Of a stretch of DNA of 9,449 nt, positions 1 through 5,761 are shown in pieces (position 1 is the stretch's first letter; every line of letters begins with the position of its first letter). The stretch comes from CAWIVJ01 sp963839525 (GTDB lineage Bacteria; Cyanobacteriota; Vampirovibrionia; Gastranaerophilales; Gastranaerophilaceae), in contig CAWIVJ010000021.1 of the NCBI GenBank assembly GCA_963839525.1, positions 1 through 9,449 of the forward strand. Direction: 5' to 3'. The notes below the pieces were generated by a model, which searched no databases, was not told where the DNA came from, and worked only from the letters and a program-made list of their open reading frames with translations. The position numbers were made by a program, and so were the translations under genes.

Positions 1-389
1 TAATTTGTTTTACCTTCAATCTTGAAGTATTTTGGAGTTGAATCAGCTCCAACAGAATATTTATGTATAGTTTCAACTTCGTCAGGAGCCGTACCTGTTG
101 TAGTTGTTGAAATTGTACCACCTTCAAGTATAGCTAATACTGATAAATCTACTTTTGCACTATCAAAAGAAAATCCGATAGTGTCTAATTGAATGAAGTA
201 ATCAAGAATCTTGCCGTCACCTTTAAGACCTTTTTCTGTAAAATTTGGTGATAAGTTGATTCTTTGAATACCAGGAACGTCAAGTGCTGATCCATAATCA
301 AGTTCTAATGATGAATCTGCCGTTAATTCAGAAACCTTTACGTCATCAACGCCTAAAATTACTGATTGTTTTGATAAAGTTGTTGTCAT
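1..389 (-). CDS. Phage major tail (tube) protein, 3' end outside window
   Basis: The minus-strand ATG at 389-387 opens a frame of 129 codons that reaches the window edge without a stop. It follows an AAAGGA ribosome site about nine bases upstream. The product begins MTTTLSKQSVILGVDD and continues with GIQRINLSPNFTEKGLKGDG, DYFIQLDTIGFSFDSAK and LSVLAILEGGT. This pattern, a 'LSPNFTEK...GDG' stretch followed by 'SFDSAKxxLxVLAxLxGG', is what I associate with tail-tube proteins of long-tailed phages (phi13/SPP1-like major tail proteins). Such proteins polymerise into the tail tube through which DNA passes. It lies 36 bases downstream of a tail-terminator-like gene, the usual order of terminator then tube in siphophage morphogenesis operons. 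The family call is by pattern recognition without a search; the strand and start are firm. Confidence 0.62.
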   Translation of the reverse strand, partial: MTTTLSKQSVILGVDDVKVSELTADSSLELDYGSALDVPGIQRINLSPNFTEKGLKGDGKILDYFIQLDTIGFSFDSAKVDLSVLAILEGGTISTTTTGTAPDEVETIHKYSVGADSTPKYFKIEGKTN

Positions 390-425
390 TTGTTTTTTTC
401 CTTTCTTTTTTTTAATTTAAGCTAA

Positions 426-833
426 TTAAACTAAACTTGTACGAACAATAAAATTGAATCTAAAAGTATTTTCACTCTCATGGTATGGAGATTCTACAGG
501 AGTAATATACATTTGAGTTGAATCTTGGACAATGCATCCTCCATCTTCGCCACCAAGATTTGAGAAAACATCCCATATAAGAGAAGAGGCTGTGTCATAT
601 ACATCACTCTCTGCATAAACTGATAATGCGAGACTTTTTTGATTAATTCCTTTTGGGGAAGTTAATTGATTAGCAAGCATATTATGGCTATCAGATAATG
701 GACTTGCCTTAGTTGTTACTACTGCGAATGTTGTTTCAGTATTGTTTGTTGGAATATTTCCAATAAAACAATTTGAGGTTGAAAGACTACTAATTTGCGA
801 AATTAAATAATCTCTAATTTTGGTTTCTATCAT
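426..833 (-). CDS. Phage tail terminator / minor capsid-type protein
   Basis: The ORF encodes 135 residues and starts at the ATG at 833, preceded by a good GGAG ribosome site (AAAGGAG, six bases from the start). The N-terminus MIETKIRDYLISQI, a central 'TTFAVVTTKASPLSDS', 'QKSLALSVYAESDVYDTASSLIWDVF' and a C-terminal beta-rich 'TFRFNFIVRTSLV' fit the small tail-terminator/minor-capsid proteins of siphophages (DUF3168-like or Minor_capsid_3-like). These proteins cap the tail tube and join it to the head. There is no signal peptide or membrane helix. The neighbour downstream on the same strand is the tail-tube gene, which supports the role. No head or connector gene lies upstream, so the phage module is cut on that side. 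An alternative is another small head-tail joining protein. Confidence 0.55.
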   Translation of the reverse strand: MIETKIRDYLISQISSLSTSNCFIGNIPTNNTETTFAVVTTKASPLSDSHNMLANQLTSPKGINQKSLALSVYAESDVYDTASSLIWDVFSNLGGEDGGCIVQDSTQMYITPVESPYHESENTFRFNFIVRTSLV

Positions 834-858
834 TTATTCTCCTTTCTTTTTAAAAATT

Positions 859-887
859 AAAAAAAAACAGCCCCAATGGGCTGTTTT
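859..887 (-). terminator. Rho-independent terminator on the minus strand
   Basis: AAAACAGCCC (864-873) and GGGCTGTTTT (878-887) form a perfect 10-bp stem around a 4-base loop. Read on the minus strand it is followed by nine uninterrupted T residues (complement of 859-867), a textbook intrinsic terminator for transcripts arriving from the right. On the plus strand the only T's are inside the stem, so it is much weaker that way. It sits only about 25 bases upstream of the tail-terminator start codon, so the tail genes either depend on read-through or are cut off from their normal promoter. Confidence 0.8.
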
Positions 888-889
888 AA

Positions 890-1258
890 AATTAAAATAT
901 TCTGAGTTCATTTTAAACTAAAATAGGTGCACTTCACCCAATTCTTTTTTGCAAATAACTTTACCATCAAGGGTGTGAATCTACACAAAAAATATCTTAA
1001 CATTTTTATTATAACTAATTTTAAATAAAATAAAAGTCTGCAGTTTTACTTGCGTAAAATTACGTAATTATTTCCCTGCTAATTCCCTGTTAAATTTGTG
1101 GGAATTTATTTCCGAAATGCGGGCTACGCCTTAATAAAAAATGGTTAAATTTGCAAAATTTTAAAAATCTCCCTGTAAATTTCCCATTAACAGGGAATTT
1201 TTTTCGAGACTTTTGCTGTCGAAACTACAATATCCTTTCTTGAGTTCTCAAACAGAGA
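890..1258. other. Non-coding AT-rich stretch with short inverted repeats
   Basis: I see no convincing gene here. It holds CGTAA-AA-TTACG (1053-1064), overlapping the palindrome ATTACGTAAT (1059-1068). AATTCCC/GGGAATT pairs at 1081-1087 and 1100-1106. CCCTG recurs at 1074, 1085 and 1171, giving a repetitive CCCTG/CAGGG pattern to about 1195. A near-perfect TATAAT on the minus strand sits close to 1010 but has no good -35 partner. The stretch separates the phage tail genes from the Fic gene and may be a recombination-scarred junction. Confidence 0.4.
1177..1204 (+). terminator. Candidate intrinsic terminator, plus strand
   Basis: AAATTTCCC (1177-1185) pairs with GGGAATTT (1193-1200), with one unpaired base and a 7-base loop, and runs into seven T's at 1198-1204. 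No plus-strand gene ends here within this window, so it may be a relic or may end an unrecognised transcript. The stem is AT-rich and hence modest. Confidence 0.4.
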
Positions 1259-1403
1259 GCTAGTCCGATTCAAAACTAGAAAAGTCCCACTGTTGGCGGG
1301 ACTTTTCTGTTATCAGAAATAAAAGAGAATTTATTTTTCTATTTTTTCAACAAATTTCATCAAAGTTTAATGCAAATTCTCTTTTTCTTTTTTTGCTAGT
1401 CCG
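1259..1403. repeat. Hairpin pair, copy A, flanked by 9-bp direct repeats
   Basis: Two consecutive hairpins lie downstream of the Fic gene. The first has a perfect 11-bp stem, AGAAAAGTCCC (1278-1288) with GGGACTTTTCT (1298-1308). The second pairs AAAAGAGAATTT (1321-1332) with AAATTCTCTTTT (1374-1385), 12 bp perfect, around a 41-base loop. The 9-bp direct repeat GCTAGTCCG occurs at 1259-1267 and 1395-1403, on either side of the pair. A similar hairpin pair in the same order and orientation occurs at 2739-2811, on the other side of the Fic gene. The first hairpin could also terminate Fic transcription on the minus strand. Confidence 0.6.
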
Positions 1404-1418
1404 TTTTGTAAAAAATAT

Positions 1419-2504
1419 TTATTTACTCAAACGCTTTTCCAAAATTTTGTTTAATTGATATTTACGAGCTTTTTTTGAAGAATCTATCGTAATTAAAAAA
1501 CCTTCTTCCACCCAATCTTGAGCGAGTTGTCTTGCAGTTCTTGGTGCAAAATTGAAAAATGCGGCAATATCATTTGAGGTTATTGTTTTTTGTTTTTCAA
1601 AAAGTTCTAAGATTTTTCGCTGTTTTAAATCAAGCTCTCTTAAAATAGGTAATAAATCTTTTTGGCTACTTTGCGAAACAGCTTTATTGTAAACATTTTC
1701 AAAAGCTTCTTTCATCCCTAAAATAAAATACTCTACCCATTTTGTAATATCGGCCTCGGCTCTTCCCATATAATAATTATGGGATGGTCCTATCGTTATT
1801 GCATTATAATATCCTTTTAAATCTTTTGCGTAATATTCTTCTAATGAATAAATCCCTTTTAGATCATAACCGTTTTTATGCAAAATTAGAGTTGTCAAAA
1901 GCCTTGCACTCCTACCGTTGCCATCATAGTAAGGGTGAATAGTTACAAATTGGTAATGGGCAATAGCAGCTTTTATAGGGATTGGAGTTTCATTGTCATA
2001 ATTTATCCAGTCGATAAAATCCTTCATTAGTTTTTCTACATCACTTACTTCAGGGGGCATGTAAACTATATTACCAGCTAAGCTGTCCTTAATAACATTT
2101 TGTCCATCTCTGTAAGGAGTTGGCCTACTGTTATTTTCTATAAGAGAATGAATAGTCTGAATTTCATTTTCTGTTATGAATGCCTTTTTTTGAGCCAATT
2201 TTTCAACATATTCAATTGCTTTATAATACCCCTTTATTTCTTTTTCGTCTCTGTGTCTTTGGGGAATGACTTTGTTGTGTTTTATAACTTCAACTACCTG
2301 TTCTTGAGTTAACCTATTTCCTTCAATTTGAGTAGAATAATGTGTTGTCATTAATTTGGCACTTTCTCTTAAAGATGCCATTAATTGGGGCGTCACTGGT
2401 AAACTCTTAATCTGTTCTTTAATCTGCTCTATCTTTAAGATATTATTTGCAATATTTTTTGTAATAACATAATTAGGATTGAATTTAATTTGTTTGTCTG
2501 TCAT
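1419..2504 (-). CDS. Class II Fic AMP-transferase with C-terminal winged helix
   Basis: This is an intact 361-residue Fic enzyme, predicted to transfer AMP (or another nucleotide monophosphate) from a nucleotide to a hydroxyl side chain of a target protein. The active-site loop is HPYYDGNGRSAR at residues 190-201: catalytic H190, metal-binding D194, and the GNGR phosphate-binding turn. The N-terminal Fic_N-like region carries STQIEGN at 57-63, matching the inhibitory helix motif [S/T]xxxE[G/N], with E61 as the expected ATP-blocking glutamate, so the protein is probably self-inhibited (class II). Residues about 290-355 look like a winged helix (QRKILELFEKQKTITSNDIA...FAPRTARQLAQDWVEEGFL), consistent with DNA binding. 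The start codon has GGAG five bases upstream and a strong promoter. It appears monocistronic with no separate antitoxin. The target protein cannot be told from sequence. Confidence 0.93.
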   Translation of the reverse strand: MTDKQIKFNPNYVITKNIANNILKIEQIKEQIKSLPVTPQLMASLRESAKLMTTHYSTQIEGNRLTQEQVVEVIKHNKVIPQRHRDEKEIKGYYKAIEYVEKLAQKKAFITENEIQTIHSLIENNSRPTPYRDGQNVIKDSLAGNIVYMPPEVSDVEKLMKDFIDWINYDNETPIPIKAAIAHYQFVTIHPYYDGNGRSARLLTTLILHKNGYDLKGIYSLEEYYAKDLKGYYNAITIGPSHNYYMGRAEADITKWVEYFILGMKEAFENVYNKAVSQSSQKDLLPILRELDLKQRKILELFEKQKTITSNDIAAFFNFAPRTARQLAQDWVEEGFLITIDSSKKARKYQLNKILEKRLSK

Positions 2505-2509
2505 TTCCG

Positions 2510-2567
2510 CTCCATTATTTAGTCATTAATATACCATTATTATGCCATTAAATTGCCAATAAGTCAA
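2510..2567 (-). promoter_or_regulatory. Fic promoter and ribosome site
   Basis: On the minus strand, -35 TTGACT (2567-2562) and -10 CATAAT (2544-2539) are separated by 17 bases, a near-consensus sigma-70 promoter. Transcription would start near 2532, leaving a short leader of about 28 bases with GGAG (2513-2510) five bases before the ATG. The whole promoter is overlaid by the 11-bp repeat array described separately. Confidence 0.75.
2512..2566. repeat. Five phased 11-bp direct repeats over the Fic promoter
   Basis: Read on the plus strand in exact 11-base steps: CCATTATTTAG (2512), TCATTAATATA (2523), CCATTATTATG (2534), CCATTAAATTG (2545), CCAATAAGTCA (2556). The shared core is (C/T)CATTA, with the fifth unit CCAATA diverging. 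An 11-bp period puts all copies on one face of the helix, as for a cooperatively bound operator. The array covers the -35, -10, start point and ribosome site of the Fic gene, whose own product ends in a winged helix, so self-regulation is the simplest reading (inference). Confidence 0.6.
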
Positions 2568-2604
2568 GTTTTTACTGCGTCAAAAAGATGCTAAAATCAA
2601 GATA

Positions 2605-2730
2605 GGGCTTGACTTTTCCCTCAAGTAGAGCGATCCTTGACTTGGGATGATAAAATGGGTAACGTATCTCGGTTGTGAATTCTATCTCCTCCTGTTTTAA
2701 GTCCACCATTCAGAGAATGGTGGACTTTTT
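2605..2730 (+). ncRNA. Candidate small RNA upstream of Fic, antiparallel to it
   Basis: A very strong plus-strand terminator ends at 2730, yet no plus-strand gene precedes it, so an untranslated transcript is plausible. Within 2597-2641, TCAAG and CTTGA alternate (TCAAG 2598 and 2621; CTTGA 2608 and 2636), able to form mutually exclusive hairpins. CTCCTCC near 2687 is complementary to a Shine-Dalgarno sequence, a common feature of regulatory RNAs. A possible promoter is TTGACT (2637-2642) with a weak TAACGT 17 bases on. It matches no RNA family I recognise. The terminator is seen; the RNA itself is inference. Confidence 0.3.
2699..2730 (+). terminator. Strong rho-independent terminator
   Basis: A perfect 13-bp stem, AAGTCCACCATTC (2699-2711) with its complement at 2715-2727, has a 3-base loop AGA and is followed by a T tract to 2730. 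On the minus strand there is no T tract after the stem, so it acts in the plus direction. It ends no visible protein gene. Confidence 0.82.
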
Positions 2731-2738
2731 AAATGCAA

Positions 2739-2811
2739 AAAGTCCGCAAACAGCGGGACTTTGCCGAAGATAAAATAAAAAGAGAATTTATATATTTAAA
2801 ATTCTCTTTTT
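2739..2811. repeat. Hairpin pair, copy B
   Basis: AAAGTCCGC (2739-2747) pairs with GCGGGACTTT (2753-2762) with one bulged base. AAAAAGAGAATTT (2777-2789) then pairs perfectly over 13 bp with AAATTCTCTTTTT (2799-2811) around a 9-base loop. A further AAATTCTCTTT copy lies at about 2831-2841. Order, orientation and core sequences match copy A at 1278-1385, so the two copies bracket the Fic gene in direct orientation. The role could be terminators, a repeated extragenic element, or ends of a mobile cassette. Confidence 0.55.
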
Positions 2812-2900
2812 GTTTGGCCAATTTTTATAAAAATTCTCTTTCTCGATTTTTCGTGGTGGCTGTTTGGGTAAAAAAACAAATTAATAGTTTTAAAAACTAA

Positions 2901-2926
2901 CGTCATCCTGAACTTGTTTCAGGATC
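2901..2926. repeat. REP-like hairpin
   Basis: ATCCTGAA (2905-2912) and TTCAGGAT (2918-2925) form a perfect 8-bp stem with loop CTTGT, within the wider context CGTCATCC...GGATCC. The GTCATCCTGA/TCAGGAT core is also found inside and at the ends of the MITE-like element at 7217-7350, so it probably belongs to the same dispersed palindromic family. It lies about 50 bases past the recombinase stop and, read on the minus strand, could help terminate that transcript. Confidence 0.55.
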
Positions 2927-2975
2927 CTACAAGCGAAGATGCCAGCTTTGATTGCAAAAAGAATTAATAATAATC

Positions 2976-4296
2976 TTAAAAATTTAAGAGCTCCATTTGT
3001 TTATTCCAATCAAGCGTTTTTATATTAAATAATTGCTGTACTGTTAAGCCTCTAGGTTGAGTACCATTAAGGATAGATTCTATTATCGTTAGGGATAAAA
3101 ATCTCAAATTTATAACCTTTTTAATATAGCTGTTTCTTGAAAAATATTTTTCGGTATCTCCTGATAAAATCTGTTTGTTCCATAAGTAACTTTTGGCTAT
3201 TGCTTTTACAAGTGTTGGATTTATCTCAGGCTGCTGTATCTCAGAATTAGTCAGTATCAAAACACTTCCGTTTCTTGAGGTTGCAGTGATTTTGATATTT
3301 TTTGTTAAAATAATAGGTGTTTTAGTTTCAACTTTTAGTTCTTCAGGTAAATCTGTTTTGTTATAAATAGCTTCAAATGTTTTTAATAGTTGATTTTTAC
3401 AAATTGTAATTTCAACTTTTTCTTTATAAATAACGACTTTGCCTAAAACTGTCCTTATAAACTGACCGTCAATTTTATCTGTGAGGTTGTTCAATAAAAC
3501 TTTTTGCTTATGAATATTAGAATCTTAGAAATAGAGGTTGGATATTATTTGGGTTTAATACAAAATCCTTAATTTCTCCTGTAACGACTTTTTCAACTTC
3601 ACCTGCGGGGATTTTTGAAATTGTACCAGCGCCTTGTGTTCTATGTTGAATTATTGCTTGGCTTATATAGTATCTGTATCTTTTGCCTTTTTTATTGCTA
3701 TGGCTTGGGGACATGTAGTTATTTTTATCATCAAAAAGTTTTCCGGCTAAAAGTGAAGGATTTTTTCTATCAATAGGGCTATGCTGCATAGTTTTGTTTG
3801 CAGAAAGAATTTTTTGAGTCTCATCAAAAATAGCTGTTTCAATTATTGGTTCATGCAAACCTTCATAAACCTTGTCTTTATGAGTGATTTTTCCAATATA
3901 CGTTTGATTTGAAAGGATTCTGTATAAATGTCCTTTGTAAAATCCTTTGCCGGATTTGGTTTTAATATTGTTTTCTTCTAAATAGGTTTTAAGTTGATTT
4001 ATATTTTTAAACCCCAAAAACTTCTCAAAAATTAATTTTATTTTTTCTGCATTTTCTTCATCGATTTTAAGAGTCCTATTTTCATTGACATAACCAATAG
4101 GTCCGGTACCATTCATCCACATTCCTTTTTTCTTTGAAGCTGCCATTTTGTCTAGGATTCGCTCCCCTGTGACTGGAGATGCAATGTTTGGCAACCATAA
4201 ACTCAATATAAATAAAGAATCACAAATATCTTTTACTGAATATTGCTTAAAAATTTTGGTTATTTCTTGTTTTGATTTTTTTAAAAAATCTGCCAT
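2976..4296 (-). pseudogene. Large serine recombinase remnant: catalytic domain lost, frameshifted
   Basis: Two adjacent minus-strand frames make one broken recombinase. The 5' part (4296-3517, 259 residues) has the recombinase domain starting at TGERILDKMAASKKKGMWM, then GPIGYVNENRTLKID, 'LYRILSNQTYIGKITHKDKVYEGLHEPII' and 'PSLLAGKLFDD...MSPSHSNKKGKRYRYYISQA'. The 3' part (from the TTG codon at 3494, 172 residues) has the expected C-terminus, 'TLVKAIAKSYLWNKQILSGD' to 'TIIESILNGTQPRGLTVQQLF...LDWNKQMELL'. The frames join around 3519-3525 by one extra base (or two missing). The N-terminal resolvase domain with its catalytic serine is absent. Instead residues 1-43 (MADFLKKSKQEITKIFKQYS...LPNIASPV) do not resemble that domain. 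The product cannot recombine DNA by itself. Such enzymes normally integrate or excise mobile elements, so this is probably the relic of an element once inserted here. Confidence 0.88.
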
Positions 4297-4308
4297 GAGT
4301 AAATTATA
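4296..4308 (-). promoter_or_regulatory. Possible -10 giving a leaderless recombinase-remnant transcript
   Basis: On the minus strand a perfect TATAAT (4308-4303) lies six bases before the ATG at 4296, and no Shine-Dalgarno sequence is present. Transcription would begin at or next to the A of the start codon. The -35 region is poor (TATTTA at a 17-base spacing), so this is tentative. Confidence 0.3.
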
Positions 4309-4428
4309 CTCAAAAATACTTTAAATAAATATTGCTAATCGTTTTATTACAATTTTCAAACTTGTGACCTTTAAACTTTAATAATAAACATTAATCTAAG
4401 CGATACATATAGATAAGATGTATTATGC

Positions 4429-4479
4429 ACTTCCAAAAGTTTTTGTTTTAAAAATGTTTTGGAAGTATACTTCTAAAAG
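4429..4479 (+). promoter_or_regulatory. Operator: near-perfect 22-bp palindrome plus distal half site
   Basis: The palindrome spans 4457-4478, centred on the perfect 12-mer GAAGTATACTTC (4462-4473), with flanks TTTTG and TAAAA that match except for one base pair. The half site ACTTCCAAAA is repeated upstream at 4429-4438, and TTTTGGAAGT (4457-4466) is its exact inverted copy. ACTTCCAAAAG (4429) and ACTTCTAAAAG (4469) are also direct repeats 40 bases apart. The palindrome ends three bases before the -35 box of the ATPase gene, so a bound protein would probably control that promoter. Confidence 0.65.
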
Positions 4480-4481
4480 TA

Positions 4482-4526
4482 TTGACTTTTTATAAAAGCA
4501 AGTTATAATCATAATAGCTAAAGAGG
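4482..4526 (+). promoter_or_regulatory. ATPase promoter and ribosome site
   Basis: TTGACT (4482-4487) and TATAAT (4504-4509) are 16 bases apart, a strong sigma-70 promoter. AAGAGG (4521-4526) lies five bases before the ATG at 4532. This sets the start of the ATPase gene firmly. Confidence 0.8.
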
Positions 4527-4531
4527 TTAAT

Positions 4532-5721
4532 ATGATTGAACGAAATATATATCTAGAAAAACTCAAAAGTTTTAAGGATAAGAAATTAATAAAAGTTGTT
4601 ACAGGCATCAGAAGATGCGGGAAATCAACTCTGCTTAAAATCTTTCAAGATTATTTATTACAAAATGGCGTTAATAAAAACCAAATCATTTCAATTAACT
4701 TTGAAAATCCTGATTATGAAGATTTAAAAGAGTATAAAGCTCTTTATAAATATATTGAAAAACATTTAATCCCAAATAAAAAAAATTATGTATTTTTAGA
4801 CGAAATTCAAAACGTTTCTGACTATCAAAAAGCAGTTGACGGGTTGTACATTAAAGAAAATGTTGATTTATACATAACAGGTTCAAATGCATATTTTTTA
4901 TCAGGAGAGCTTGCAACGCTTTTATCCGGAAGATATGTCGAAATTGAAATGATGCCGCTATCTTTTAAAGAATATTTATCCGCACTCTCTGAAAAGACAG
5001 ATTTGCCTGCAAAGTACAGAGATTATCTTCTAAAAAGCTCTTTCCCCTACACCTTGGAGTTGGATGATGAAAATCAAATTAGAACGTATTTAGATGGAAT
5101 TTACAATACTGTAATCTTAAAAGATGTTGTTGCACGCAAAAACATTTCTGATGTAAATATTTTGCAAAGTGTTGTCAGGTATATGTTTGATAATATCGGG
5201 AATATTACTTCGATTAAAAAAATAAGTGATGCTTTGACTTCAGCGGGAAGAAAAATTTCCAATCATACGGTAGAAAATTATTTGTCAGCTTTAACAGATT
5301 CATTTATTTTATACAAAGTCAGTCGATATGATGTTAAAGGAAAACAATATTTACAGACAAACGAAAAATATTACCTTGTCGATATTGGGTTAAGATATTT
5401 TTTACTTGGCAGCAAAAAAGTTGATATGGAAGAATTTTAGAAAATGTAGTTTATTTAGAACTTTTAAGACGCGGATATGAAGTTTATGTAGGAAAAGTCG
5501 GAACTTTGGAAGTGGATTTTGTCGCCGTGAAAAATGGCGATGTTGAATATTATCAAATTGCTCAAACTGTTATGCACCCTGAAACGTTGGAAAGAGAATT
5601 GAAGCCGCTGGACAGTATCAAAGACCATAATCCCAAGTATTTATTGACGTTAGATGTTGAACCGCCGACTTCGCATAAGGGAATAAAGCAAATTTATGCA
5701 CTTGATTGGTTGGTTGCTTGA
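4532..5721 (+). pseudogene. AAA (AAA_14) / DUF4143 ATPase, broken by one missing base
   Basis: The first frame (4532-5440, 302 residues) begins MIERNIYLEKLKSFKDKKLI. It contains Walker A GIRRCGKST (residues 25-33), Walker B VFLDE (87-91), the ITGSNA strand (115-120) and 'LLSGRYVEIEMMPLSFKEYL'. These are typical of AAA_14/DUF4143 proteins, ATPases of unknown cellular role that are scattered across gut bacteria. Residues about 180-302 belong to DUF4143. The frame stops just after 'LLGSKKVDM'. The next frame continues directly as ILENVVYLELLRRGYEV, VGTLEVDFVAVKNGDVEYYQ and a normal C-terminus ending at 5721. Restoring one G at 5428-5429 (ATGGGAAGA) gives DMGRILENV and a 396-residue protein, the usual family length. 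The C-terminal 'LEVDFV...YQIA' resembles the nuclease-fold signature seen in this family. It is a recent mutation or a sequencing error. Confidence 0.9.
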
Positions 5722-5761
5722 AAAAATATAATAAATCTCCTCTATATAATATTCTTAAACC

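Noticed and set aside
908..1003. Minus-strand 31-codon ORF with an ATG, overlapping a second short frame (918-980) reading IHTLDGKVICKKELGEVHLF.
   Set aside because: The first has no ribosome site and odd composition. The second reads like protein but has no usable start codon and is only 20 residues; at most a gene remnant.
1072..1204. Recurring CCCTG words suggested a short CRISPR-like or iteron array.
   Set aside because: Spacing is irregular and copies are only 5-7 bases long; no conserved repeat-spacer structure.
1225..1310. Possible tRNA because of GAGTTCTC...GAGAGCTAGTCCGATTC.
   Set aside because: No cloverleaf, no T-loop GTTCGA, no acceptor stem can be formed.
2100..2312. Plus-strand ORF of 70 codons inside the Fic gene.
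   Set aside because: Antisense shadow, rich in Phe/Tyr as expected opposite AT-rich Lys/Glu codons.
4423..4608. Minus-strand ORF of 61 codons across the ATPase promoter.
   Set aside because: It overlaps the operator, promoter and N-terminus of the ATPase gene, which are all well supported; no ribosome site.
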